The notes under the pieces: generated by a model
Told to the model about the DNA's origin: nothing
Databases searched by the model: none
The model's input: the letters and a program-made list of their open reading frames with translations, nothing else
In this document: piece after piece, positions 1-11,879 of the stretch
Numbering within the stretch: position 1 is the first letter of the stretch
Layout of the letters: every line of letters begins with the position of its first letter
Assembly (NCBI RefSeq): GCF_001949145.1
Contig: NW_019091393.1
Coordinates: forward strand, 772,887-836,886
Source: Acanthaster planci
Taxonomy: Eukaryota; Echinodermata; Asteroidea; Valvatida; Acanthasteridae
Direction: 5' to 3'
DNA: 64,000 nucleotides
Program-made: the position numbers and the translations under genes

Positions 1-2560
1 GACCGTTACTTGTGCTGTTTTATCTGTTTTCACTAGGAATCAATACATTGGTATTAGGCATGGCAAGAGTTGCCAAATATTGTTGGCTGGTCTTGAGATG
101 GGTAGCAATTGAGCCTGTCTGAGAAGAGCGAGTTCGTAGCTCACTGGTTCACATGCACTAGTATGCAATGTGAAGAGTCACTGAGTACCAATGAAGTGAA
201 CTCACCATGGTTACAATCATCCATATTTCTGCTATTGAGGTAGTTTTGTTTCCAGGATGTCCTGGCATGCGTATGAAGGGTGCCCCCTTCGGTGAATCGC
301 TGCACCTAGTCCAATCTCAATGCATACTGAAACACTGCACCACCAAAGATGACTTGGAAACAAGACTACATGTACATGTACAACTGTGCATGCACCACTG
401 TGGGGTATTTGAGCCCAGGATATGCAGAGGCAGGAAGAATGCCATTCGTATTCTAATGAGTCCATTCGTCTTAACAGTTATCAGGTTTAACTTGAAGGGA
501 AGTCCTGTGGGTGGAGTGCAAATCAAGAAACAATCGTTGCAAAAAAACTAATTAGAGGGGTTCCCATCGAGGCCATACGGGTGTAAGCTTTAAGTTTATT
601 CAAGCTGAAAAACAGGCAACTGCCTAAGAAAGGACTGGGAAGGGCATGGAAAGGGGTAGGATGGTTAGAAGAAGGGGTGGGTGAGGTGCAAGAGAGAGGT
701 GTCCAGTACACTGGAAGAGGCAAAAAACTCCCAAGGTCACATCATCCCCCCCCAAAAAAAATAAATTCTGGACAACAGCGTTTACTTTCTCCCTTGGCTA
801 TAAGTACCGGTAGGGCAACCCTCGTGGCAGACTTGTGTATGTGTCCAATCTTGCTCAAGGCTGTCAAAACCATTGTTATACAAAGCATGCCTGTATAAAG
901 TGAATATGTGTGTGCATCATGTTTGTTCAAGCTTTACAAGGACTGCAGCAGATTCTAAGAACAGAAGGGTGAGAAAACCTTGAAGTTTCCATCTACACTT
1001 GACAGTACCAGAAAACATTTACTTTGGAGGGAGTTTGCCAGAATTGTTTTCATGCACAATAGGTTGCACCAGTCCATGTGGTGTGAAATGGTCCAATTCT
1101 TGCAGCATAAGCATTATTTACACCGTTGGAGGAAGGAGGATCAAAACTTGAGGACTGGGGGAGGTAGAAGTGCCACATTGGGAATACACGTAGGTTGGGT
1201 CGACATTGACAATCACATTTCGAGTGCTGAACTATCAGTCTCGTCTTCTCTCAGCAAAAACAGGAGATGAGCGTGAAGCGTTCCAGCTGGGACAATTCCT
1301 ACAAATGGATCAAAACAGCACGCGATCCGCAGGCCCAAACCAAATGGAGGGGCCGGCAGGATAACAATAGATTAGTTTAATTAATTGGACATTGTCTGGC
1401 CAGTGGCAAGTGGTTCCTGGACACGTGTTGGCAACAGGAAATTTGTCTAGTTATGGGCCCCAGACTAGAAAGGGATAGAACAAAATTTCATTGCAATTTG
1501 CTGCTCCTAACAAAATTCTGACATGGAAAAAAATTTGAATGTCCAACTGTTATTGGGTTTTGTGGATGACTGAAGAAAAGGACTTGCAGATGACAAATGT
1601 GGAGTGAAAAGTCATTTGAAAACTACAAGAGAGTAATAATTTAATCAAGGAAGCTTAGGAAATGCCCAAATGCAAACTCTAAGATCACAATGAGATGGAC
1701 GCAATTTGTCACTTTGCCAACTGTATTGTGAATATTACCATTTCACATTTGACTACGCCCAAAAGTGAGAAACATACATCAGTAGAAGAAACTCTAAGAA
1801 AAGAAACTCGCATACATGTACATTGTATAACATGGCTGTATAAAGCAAGGAGCCACATGTTATCACCTTACATAGTTGATTCAATATAAAATAGCATGCG
1901 TTTAGAATAAAAAGCCTGTTTTTCAAAAAAAAGTAGAAGAAAGAAATCAGTCATTACTTCATGTCTAAAAGGTTGTAAGGGGCTGGCTCACCATCCTGGC
2001 TAGGGGTTGGCAAGGTCCGTCATCAACACAGCGGCAAGAAAATGCAATCATAGCTGTCATCGGCGCTAAGCTGCAGACAAGCTCTGAGGTAGGAGAGGAG
2101 CTTTCTCCATCATGCGTGCATCCTCTGGGTGTTCCAGCCGCGCACTTGGGGGAAACGATGAGCAACTAGAAGGATTCCTGCCCCACTGGCCAAAAGGGTT
2201 CCTTGTCTCCTACGCGCCGTCAGCAGGAAAACCAAACAAGGATACCCCAACAATCTCACCGCAGTTTCAATCAGCAGCGTTCTTTTTTTTTTCTCCCTTT
2301 AGTTTTTCTTTGTTTCATTTCTTAGTGTCGATGCACCTTTGACTCTTTCTAATTTTGTCACATCCATGACCTCTCTCAATTCCCAAAGCTACGTACATGT
2401 ACTCAAGTTCTGAACTTCAGTCACCTTTTACAGCAGTTTGGGGATTAACGTCACAGGTCAAAATCTACTGTCCTAGCACGGTACATACTATGCTTACCAA
2501 CAGAATGAGCCAATGACATTTTATAAAGACAAAGCATTTCAGGGAACAAAGCATGTGCAT
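1..2560. other. Non-coding intergenic stretch
   Basis: No open reading frame here shows a recognisable domain or a convincing exon with paired splice sites. The stretch contains a TACATG-repeat palindrome near 367-381, homopolymer runs near 747-764 and 2282-2293, and ordinary AT-leaning sequence. I see no RNA gene. Confidence 0.5.
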
Positions 2561-2738
2561 GAATACGGGCATTTCACGATAGCACGCCTCCAAGAGTTTG
2601 CAACACATTGGCCAATCCCGATGCGCGAAATCTGTTGACCCTTTCCAAACACGCTTTTGGTCAACAGATTTCACGCACTGTGATTGCCCAACACATTGTG
2701 AACTCTTGGAAGCACTCTATTGTGAAACACCCGTATTG
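2561..2738. repeat. Long imperfect inverted repeat (hairpin element)
   Basis: The left arm (about 2561-2641) and right arm (about 2659-2738) are imperfect reverse complements over roughly 80 bases, separated by a loop of about 17 bases. Both arms hold the blocks AATACGGG, TTTCAC, CCAAGAGTT and GAAATCTGTTGACC in mirrored order. The structure resembles a foldback MITE or a hairpin-RNA locus. Just downstream is a smaller palindrome, CCCAAATTG-CCT-CAATTTGGG (about 2791-2812). No target-site duplication was identified. The arms differ at many positions, so it is old. Confidence 0.7.
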
Positions 2739-2741
2739 GCA

Positions 2742-5342
2742 TATGGCTGTGCCAATAGCACAGATTATCAGGCACCTGTGTGCCGCTGTTCCCAAATTGC
2801 CTCAATTTGGGCATGTGCTGTTGAAATACCAAACAGGCTCACCAAACCTCAACCACTGCAGGTTTATGTCCAGTCAGCTCAAGATAAAGAGCACTCTTAC
2901 CACAATTAAGCACAGTTTTTCCCCAGTGCTTTCATACAAAGGTTCTTGTTACACAATAAATAAATGACTGCCGACTTAATATGGCAATTTAGTCAAAAAC
3001 GTTGTATTGAGAGTTGAGTGTATATACAGTATATCGTAGCCGACATGACAGCTCAAAGAAAAATGATGAAAAAAAAGCCAATCCTGCACTTATCATGATG
3101 ATTTACACAAATGAAATGTACCCTGTGACACTGTTCTCAACAAACGTTTATCAATTTAGCATCTGTTGAACCATTTTCCTTTTGTAATATGAAAAAAGTC
3201 CCTCTACAACTGATCACCATCAGTGAGCTATCCAGGATGTTTCTGGAACAGAATGATTAAGAACATCTCCAGAAAACAAATGCTGCACGGCCACATTCCC
3301 ACACTTGGCACTGAACAATCTTCGGCACTCTCACCAGTGCGTAAGATATGTCCGTCTGTCATCATTGGAGTAAATCAGAGCAGCTCCGAGGTACAAAAGG
3401 GAGCAGGGGCGTGTGCCGCAGCGCTTGGCTGAGCACAATAGGTAGCAGGGATGGGCTGCGACTGAGCTGATGACAACAATTCTGGCCCTAGTGACAGCCA
3501 GGCCAAGTTTCTGGTTGGCTTCAGGAAGCAACTGACTGTCAACAAGTCCATTATAAAACACAGGATGTGATGATCATGCAGAAACAAGAGAGAGAGAGAG
3601 AAAGGAATGGCATTCAAATAGTTGTTCTCTGGCTGAGCAATCCTTTGTGATCACAAATCAATTTCTTTTGGACGCGAATTATCCACGATCAAACCAGAAA
3701 CAATGGAAGAAAAGAGCTCTCAGGAAATTGTGAGACGTGAGTGATTTGTTGCGCGGCAAATCTTGGAAATTAACCAAAAACATGATAGACAAAGCCTTCA
3801 AAGTACTATTCACTGGCTGAGTAAACTATCATGGTCACAAACAATTTCCCTCGTGGTTGGTCACCTGATAACAAATTGGAAATATCTGATGCATTCCTAC
3901 TAGAGCCAGTGTCATGACCAAATCAAGTACACTGGACTACGATGTGCACACGTATGTACACGAACGTGGTGAAGTAGGAAGCTGTTGACCGAGTGCTTGG
4001 AATGAGTACAATGTATGACTTGCAAAACGTCTCTGACTCATGCTCAAACCATTTTAAAACAAACTGATATTTTCATTTTAAGCAGAACTGTACTCAAAAT
4101 ATTGGGTTGTTTTTTACATGTAAGAGTAAAATCAGAAACACTGAAGCTCGATCACACAATACCACCCGCTTACAGTATTTAAATCTACAGCGATATTTTT
4201 GGGGGATTCTGGAGAAAAATCAACAACACACTGTGTGGTGCAACATTTGAGCCAACTTTTAACAGCAGCCAATGCTACCCGAGCAGCCTTTCTCTGCATT
4301 TTTCAGTAGAAAATCTTCAGGTGATCTGTCAAGTTCATCCACTTTGACAGGAGGAGTTCTCCGAGTTCCGATTCACAAGTTTTCACTGCAAGTCATTAGT
4401 GGTGATGCTATCTTGTCACTTGCAACAGAAGTGATTTGTGAGTCAGAAAGAGACTTAGGTATACAATGCACTAGAAAAGACTAAAATAAGAAATACATGT
4501 ACACATGTTTTTTCCTGGGGCTGTAAATGTACAAAAGTATAGCCTGGGCACAATGCACAACGGATTGAAGTCTAGTTCCAATTCTAGTTCCAACAACCAG
4601 TAGTCCTGTGGACAGCGCAAGTTATTAAGAACCACTGGCAGAAAAGGGACCGGCCGGGGAAGAGGAAGGGAAGGCCTACTCTGCAATTTCAAAATGTCCA
4701 GGTAACGTTCGTAGTAAAAGTCTGGGATGAGTCACCTTGAGTCAGATCAAAGAGGCATTCTCACAAACACTGCTCAAATCAGCTACGGGAGCCAAGATGC
4801 AAGACATGATTCAACGTGACAACCACGCACTAAACTCCTGGTTCCATTTTTTCCACTCGGCAACATCATTTTATCACAAACTTCCAATGTTTGGCCAAAT
4901 TTACCGGAAGGTTCTGGAGGACTATACGGGAGTGAGGAAGGTACCAGTAGGACAAAGCAATTACTTCTCCACACAGGCCTTAATGTCTCTATAAAGTCCA
5001 AATACGAAGAATGCATCTTTGTCTTTTGGAAAAATTCAAGGGATTTCTAGCAGAAATACCGCACCCTGGGGGTTAGGGTTAAGTTTCAAAATACAGCTAA
5101 ACACAGAGTTTTCTACTGACGGCAGCTCTGCAAAAAGCATGAAAGAGAACGAAGACGACACAACAAATGATATTATCATACATCCAAGCACCTACCCATG
5201 ATATGAGAGGTTAACCACATCCCTAAAGCATTGGTCATCTGACGACCCTAAAGATTCCAGACAATCACATCATGCAGGGGTATACATGATTTGATTCCAG
5301 TAACTGCAAATCACTTTTATTATGATCTCAGACGGTATGTAC
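2742..5342. other. Non-coding intergenic stretch
   Basis: No supported gene. It contains an (AG)n microsatellite at about 3587-3602 and AT-rich unique-looking sequence. The short open frames show no family motif and no paired splice signals. Confidence 0.5.
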
Positions 5343-5638
5343 CATGCATCAACGGACAACTTTCTTCAAATCTTTATGCACCACATGAATGGAAACAGTG
5401 AGATGCATACACTGATGTCCCTCTCTTTCCTCAATAACAAAATGCTTCAGATCTTGTAGATCGACTGAGTAAAAAAACCAAGAGGTCCTACATGCATCAA
5501 CGGACAACTTTCTTCAAATCTTTATGCACCACATGAATGGAAACAGTGAGATGCATACACTGATGTCCCTCTCTTTCCTCAATAACAAAATGCTTCAGAT
5601 CTTGTAGATCGACTGAGTAAAAAAACCAAGAGGTCCTA
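5343..5638. repeat. Exact tandem duplication, 2 x 148 bp
   Basis: Positions 5343-5490 and 5491-5638 read as the same 148-base unit, beginning CATGCATCAACGG and ending AAGAGGTCCTA, with no difference that I could find, including the run of seven A. The two copies are directly adjacent. The identity implies a very recent duplication, or an assembly artefact. The unit abuts a LINE reverse-transcriptase remnant immediately downstream. Confidence 0.9.
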
Positions 5639-5657
5639 CAGCGGGTTCAAATGCGGA

Positions 5658-5876
5658 CAATCAAAGAGACAACTGAAGTTTCTCAGACATTCAATTCGGA
5701 AAGGTGCGCTAGAAGATCTTTCCATCAGCAGCAAAATGTCGGGGAAGCGTCCCAGAGGAGGGCAACAGAAAATGTTACTTGACAACTTTGAAAATTTAAG
5801 AGGTTTGAACATCTGGAGCCTCACAAGAGACAATTTTGGTTGGATCAACATGGTGCGCCGAATGGTGACTCAGTGA
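5658..5876 (+). pseudogene. LINE (non-LTR retrotransposon) RT C-terminal remnant
   Basis: This 72-codon frame ends in TGA and reads like the extreme C-terminus of a non-LTR retrotransposon reverse-transcriptase protein: RQLKFLRHSIRKGALEDL, then GKRPRGGQQKMLLDNFE, then a TRDNFGWINMVRR segment. Known RTs of this group carry the same order (RxLxFLGHxxR, GKRxRGRxK, DRxxWRxxV). Everything upstream of this tail is missing or decayed, and the 148-bp duplication lies directly before it. I infer a 5'-truncated dead copy. The clade is not decidable by eye. Confidence 0.75.
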
Positions 5877-8080
5877 TGGCAGAGAAAGAGAGATAGGCAG
5901 ACCATTTACATATCAGTTCAGCCTGCCCACTCCATCCTGGTCTTCGAGGATTTGCTTCTTAAAGAATCGTCACATACTGTGATCTTCATCGCCAGCACCT
6001 GACTTCCAGTGTTCAAAATACCCCCTCCCCCCGCCTTCTCACTTCAATGAATTCTATGTCTTTGGCATAGCCATCTCAGTCTTCATGACGACAAAGCCTG
6101 GTGCTCAAAACCAACTTGAAGCAAACCAAAAAAATTTACTCCATTGTTGTGGCTTGTGTCAACATCTGCTTAAAAGACACAGAGCCGTGACTCAGAGTAC
6201 CATGGACTGCCCCAATTAACAGGCGGGGAAAGAGTTAATCCATTTCATTTTAGGGCGGGAAATATTGATGGCTGCAGCCCACCCTGAGCAACCGTTTCTC
6301 ATGCTCAGTGAAGGGATTCTTTCAAGGTCGCAAAGCTACCCTGGATGGAACAACCATTCCCTTTATTCCTGCTAAGCAAAAAGGAGCTGGGAACCGGTCA
6401 AAAGCAAATTACACAAACAATGCCCGAGACTTGGGCTGGTATCCCACTTTCCTCAGCAAGAAGTTTCTAAGCTTAGGAAAAGTGAAAGCATGGTTCTCAG
6501 ATGATCACCAGTAATGCTGACCTGGCCACAGAGTATAGATACACCACTGAGTCAAGACCAAAGGGATACTAGGAATTTCTTTGTGACCACTATGGTTTGA
6601 CCATAGTCAGCGATTCATTTCTAAGACTGGCCCATTTTCACTCCCTAAATGCCTAGGGCATACACAGTCCAACAAATACTTATCAATATAAAGTCAATCT
6701 GAGCACATGTCCAATAAGAGTCCATGCTGATGCGGGCAGGAAACCTGGAATGCATGTATATATAGCCATACCCTGAAAACCTACTTCATAAATGACACAA
6801 ACAATTTCAAAAAAGAAATTCTGCCGGCCAGAACATCAACAGCTCGTCCCCTCCACTCATACAAATCCTCTCTCAATGCCATGTGTGAATAATTGCTGGA
6901 ACCAGTGCCCTGGTAACCGGATCGCCAGCTGCGTTGGTCGGCCCCTGCGAGTGTAGAGACAGGAAGAGCTTGTTTGGCCTGGCCGGGAGTCTGATTCCTA
7001 CAGCTGTTACGTGTCACCTCCAATACCATCCCAATTCGTCGGGGCTTCCTCTCCGGGTATTACAAAGACACCTGTTTTTATTTGTTTGTTTAACAAATCT
7101 CTGCTCTGGTTCCCCTCCTCCTACTTCTGTTAAAGAAGACTGCTGGGGAAGATGAACTTTGAAAGTGATGGAGCATAACGTCCAAGAGAATAAGCCTCTG
7201 CTTTATAAAGATTTTAAAAAATGACTTTAGATGGCACTCAGGTGTTTTCAGTCTGATGTGAACAACAAAGATTTACACACATAACCCTCTTGTGCTTGGA
7301 TATATAGCCTACTGTACTTGGCCCATATTAAATTTAATTTTGCAACAAGCCCCCGGTGGTTTTTTTTTTGAAGAGACTGTTCTCTTTTTATCATGGTGGC
7401 TGTGCCATGTAACCAGCAGGAGCAGATGGAGAAAGATCCGACAAGCCCCAGGAAACATGTCTAAGAAGAAAAAACTCTGGCAGCTGGGTAAACAACCAGC
7501 TACCTTTTGAGGAGCCTGGTCTGCCGGCCGAGGGTTCTGTTAGCTGAGTTAGACTGCCTTTAGGGGGTTCTTGGGTGGAGTTCTTGTATCGAGGCTCCGG
7601 GAGGCAGTGCCCCATTGGACCCCTCTACTCAGACATGAAAACTTGACGACCTGAAGCACTAAGTACTGGTGAGTCTGGTTCCACCAAGAGAAGGGATGGG
7701 AAATAATGCTAAGGGTATCTGGGATTTGGAGCTGGAAATTCTCAGTAGTCAAACAGCACACACATTAACTGTATGAAAACATCTCAACTCAGTTTATAAT
7801 TCCCTCAAAGTTGTTCAACTGAATACAACGTACATAAAACAGATAAAAAATTCATCAGTTTGGGTGAAATACAAGGCATTCTGATTTCAATTCAATATTA
7901 CCTACAAAAATAATGGAATGAACTAAAATCCTGTTTTAATGGCCTGCATTACCCAAACAAACCTCCTAACTTTATACAAATCCTCTGAAGAAAACTGACA
8001 CCTTTTTCCCCCTTCATTGACGTCTGGAAATCTGTTGAAAGGGTTATTCTTGACAAGCTTTGCTTCTTGTGGGATCCCTC
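5877..8080. other. Non-coding intergenic stretch
   Basis: No supported gene. A short perfect palindrome, ACTATGG-TTTGA-CCATAGT, lies near 6589-6608. Open frames on either strand lack recognisable motifs. Confidence 0.5.
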
Positions 8081-8084
8081 CACA

Positions 8085-8182
8085 TATACGTATTATTTAT
8101 ATATTTTCTTTCTGCTATGCACTTCCGGTATATATCCAATATTTTGTCTTATGTGGAAATAAAGTGAGATTGATTGATTGAT
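8085..8182 (+). mobile_element. Retroposon 3' end with TGAT-repeat tail
   Basis: The sequence TGTGGAAATAAAGTGAGATTGATTGATTGA at about 8151-8180 resembles the 3' end of a LINE or SINE that terminates in a short tandem repeat, (GATT)n, instead of poly(A). A closely related end, GTGGAAAATAAAGTAAGATTGATTGATTGATTGA, occurs in the opposite orientation near 32.71-32.76 kb. Shared sequence next to the repeat argues for one family. The 5' limit is unknown. Confidence 0.5.
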
Positions 8183-8189
8183 CATTTGA

Positions 8190-11160
8190 TTGACTGACGT
8201 CTCTTCCCCGCACAAACTACAGAAAAGTTGAAGGACAGTTGCCAATGTACTTTTGGAAACCACTTGATACAGGAATCTAATGTGTGAACTAAATCTACAC
8301 AAGGTGTTCTCCATGAGCCAAATCATGAAGGTTACAGAGAAGCGCAAAGTGCAGATAACAGTGGTAAATAACCATGACATCTTTTAATTCCAAGGCAAAA
8401 AAGGTCACTTTTCCCACTTTCACAACCACCTGATTAGAGTACTGGTTTCGAATCGTATTTTAGATATCTGTTCATTCTCAAGTACATTTTTTAAACAAAA
8501 GTCTGGTATCTTTCTCAACTTCAAACTTTACTCCAAAAGAACAGAAGGCATATTTGGTACCAACTTTGGTCCAATTTAATTTGTAAAACTCAGAGAAAGG
8601 TAGCATTGAGGCTCAAAGTGTTCTTTCACTCCAACTCTGCCTGTTGCAAACTATGAAAGTCTGAGAGTGTGGTGCTACAATCAACAGGGGAATCTTTATC
8701 AATGGCACCAATTGATGAGGCAGGTGTTTGGTTGTGATGCAATGTGATGCCCTCAAACTGGTGCAGTAAGCAATTACACATTTTCAAGTTTGTAAACAAG
8801 CCCCTGGCACAGTACTTTTTGGTCTTTCAGGTATCAATTCACTTCAAAAATAATGAAGTATTTAATTTCCTTATTTTTTTTAATGAAAATGCACTTCTTC
8901 TAGAAAAGATTTCATGTACAGTAGAGGATTTCTTCTTTCTACAACTTTTTTTTCAGCAGATTATGTTTCAGAATTCCAGCAAAAGTTCTGGTCCCTGGTA
9001 ATCAGATATTGAGACCTACAACTAAACAATAATCACACCCACTTTTCCTGTTCACAACTGCTGCAGTGAAACTGCCCAGATGAAAAAATGAAAGTCTGAA
9101 TTTCAGCATCTGAGCAAACATACAGATACATTTCTTCTTAATAAAGTTGACATTGGCATCTTTATTCTGACCACAATTCTGTGTTGGCCATTGGGTCACT
9201 CGTATAGGTACCATTCGGGCGGTATTAGACCAAGAAATGCCACGATTTTAGCGTGATTTATCGCACATCACATATAAAGAAAATTAGAACTACACGTTAT
9301 CTTTGTAAAAGCTAATGAGAAACATCACATTGAAGTCTGTCCACGTTTAAACACTGATGATACAGGAAACACTTTATACAGCTTCCTGTGGGGCAGGCTC
9401 ACTTACAGAAAACAGACCAATTGATCTGACAAAGTGGATTTAAGAGATACTTGTGGTTAGTCAGAGCACACAAGCTTATGGAGGCACAGAGGCGCTCTGG
9501 TTCCCCTCTATCGCTCTAGCTCCATTTCCTTCCTGTATTTGAAATGCCGAAATGTGTCTGAAATAGTCAAAAATGCATATCTCGGGGGATTTGGGGAGAA
9601 GTGGGAGGAAGATGGCGTGGAAGGTCAGTTGGGGCTACAGCGTGGGGCATCCCGCATGATATGTTTTTCATTCTCCCCTTGGGAGATGGAAGATAGCATC
9701 TTGAGGATGTGCCTGTGATGTGCCGAGGGCAGGATACAGGGACAGGCTCACTGCTGATAGCAATCATGTCTTCATTCTGGCCATCCGCTGTACCCTTCCC
9801 AATCCCTTTTAAGATGTTCTTATCACTCCATGTAGGCCTTCCACCTTCAAATTCTCGCAAAGAAGCTGTTTCTCATGTCCATCCTACCTACACCCCAAAG
9901 CTGATCAAGCATCAAGCACGGTATAGCCAACACGGCCCGAGTATTGCATTTATCCACTGGAATAATGCCGAAATGTCAGAGGCAGCTGCATGTAAGTTTC
10001 AGGTTCAGCACATCTAGAGAATGCCAGTACAGGCTCTGCACAAGAATAGTGAAAACTATCCGCCATGAACTCTGGTTTTGCACGTGCGAATGACACAGAC
10101 AAGTTTCATTCCATGCATACAACTTCAATTGCTCAGGACTGCAAGGAACAGTAAATAAAAAAAAATGAAAAATGCATTTTTAAAGCCTCTGGTTGCCATC
10201 AGAGCACTGATATTCCTTGAGACATTACAAGCTGTTTCCATAAATCTTTCCTCACTGTGCGCTGCCCATTACGCACTGTCTCTGATCAAGGTCAGATTCA
10301 TAAAACAAGTGCAAGCGGAGCTTTTGTAAAAAACACATGTACGTATGAATCATATAGGTTTTCGTTTTTTCCCCCCAAATTTCCGAGCTGGCTCTTCAGT
10401 GGGTCAGTGGGTGAATGGCCTGGCCATGACAGAGATAAATATATTAACAGTGACATGAGCTTTGACTCATTGCATCAACGGAGGAGCATGCCTTTGCTTA
10501 ACTGAACGCAATGACCTAGTGGGATCAGACAGGTCAAGATCTCTGTTCCATGCAATGACCTGATTCAGTGACCTTGACCTTCATTAGCCCTGAGCAACTC
10601 TGTAACATGTCTGGAGGCCATATCGTGTGGATAGTGGACTTGTTGGCGGGCTACTATGAGCTGTGTGACCAGCAATAAGCTGTTATTGAGAGGCATCAAA
10701 TTTACAAACACGCTTTGCACAGCCTTAAATATTGTGCATTTCACATTTACCGCTGAAGAAGCCATTACCATGTGCCCACAATCTCCAAGCAAATGCACTG
10801 CCTTAGAAAACAACAAAAGGTCCCTTCTTTGAAGTATGACATTCCTTTTCAATGTTCACTCATAACTGAGTATCAAATACTCATTTTCTCAAACTTGTAT
10901 TTATCGAAAGACACATTACAATAAGTTGTACTACTCTACTTGTTTTCAACAGCAGCAGGATGCATACACTGTTAGGTTGAGAGCTCAAGTCCACAAGCTT
11001 GTTCTCCAGAAATATTTCTATAATTAATATTAATTACACCACCTCTCATTCCAAATTACTTGTAGAGGATAAAATATGTATGAACTCGCACACAGCAATC
11101 AAACGAATGCACCCCAATGAGAGACAACTTGGAATTTTTGGGTCTAGGTTTGAGATGAAT
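8190..11160. other. Non-coding intergenic stretch
   Basis: No supported gene. A minus-strand open frame at 9567-9860 has some polar composition but no motif and no clear splice pair, so I do not call it. The rest is AT-leaning sequence without visible structure. Confidence 0.45.
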
Positions 11161-11164
11161 ATAC

Positions 11165-11406
11165 CTGATTCTCCTCATCTCCATCAAGCTGCAAGCCAGG
11201 TTGATCACCCGCTGGGCCGCCAAACACCCTACCGATGCTCTGCTCATTGAAGGAGTCATCATCGGAAGGTGCCTCAAGATCACGGCTGGTGGACAGCGGG
11301 ACTGGGACGGTTGACGAAGGTTGTTGATGGTGACATACGCTGTCACTGGTTGAGGTGGTAGAGGAGAAGGAGTGGTGACTGGAGATGCTTGATGTCATTG
11401 TAGCAG
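11165..11406 (-). CDS. Possible internal exon, unrecognised Ser-rich/acidic protein
   Basis: On the minus strand a pyrimidine tract ending TTCTTCTCTGCAG precedes an open stretch of 242 bases that ends at GAATCAG|GTATAT, an acceptable donor. The encoded segment begins with a Ser/Thr-rich part (MTSSISSHHSFSSTTSTSD) and continues into an acidic part (APSDDDSFNEQSIGRVFGG, later DGDEENQ). About 80 codons, entering in phase 1 and leaving in phase 0. I do not recognise the family. No partner exons were identified, so it may be an exon of a gene with very long introns or chance. Codon choice and composition look protein-like. Confidence 0.35.
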
Positions 11407-11611
11407 CTGCAGAGAAGAAATCAGGCTGTGGAGTAAACAGAACCAATTGCTGGGATTCTTATTGTTTTGGACAATCAAAGAACTCCGTTTAGATAGTAAG
11501 AGCAAAATTTGCACCACCATTTATTACAGCTCAGAAATGCAACAAACATTCAGGTAGCTGGAAATACTCTTCTGCTTGGCTAACATTCCAAATTTTATTA
11601 GTTATTAGACT

Positions 11612-11870
11612 GCAGCAGTGTGGCCCACTGGTGAAGGTTTGTGACTTTGTGACTCCAGACCACAGGACTTGAATCCACCTGCAGTCCATAGGTTATGTCC
11701 TTGAGCAAGCCACTCTACCCCTTCTTGCCTCTCTCCCCTCTGAGGTAAGAATGGGTTCTGGACATTTGCTGGGGAGCATTCTGCAATGGACTGGCATCCC
11801 ATCGGGGACGGGGAGAAACAGAAATATTCTGGTTTCATACCAAAGAAAATGGAGAGAAACTCTGGCTTGA
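11612..11870 (+). mobile_element. tRNA-derived SINE candidate
   Basis: The head contains a pol III A-box-like TGGCCCACTGG (11621-11631) and, 33 bases further, a B-box-like GGACTTGAATCC (11665-11676), the arrangement of a tRNA promoter. The following body reads CCTTGAGCAAGCCACTCTACCCC and then an ACTGGCATCCCAT block, wording typical of tRNA-derived SINEs in marine invertebrates. The 3' end is not defined. I infer an old copy with a degenerate promoter. Confidence 0.55.
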
Positions 11871-11879
11871 CGAGCTCAA

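Noticed and set aside
11621-11676. Functional tRNA gene
   Set aside because: A- and B-box-like words are present, but a cloverleaf does not close; the downstream body is that of a SINE.
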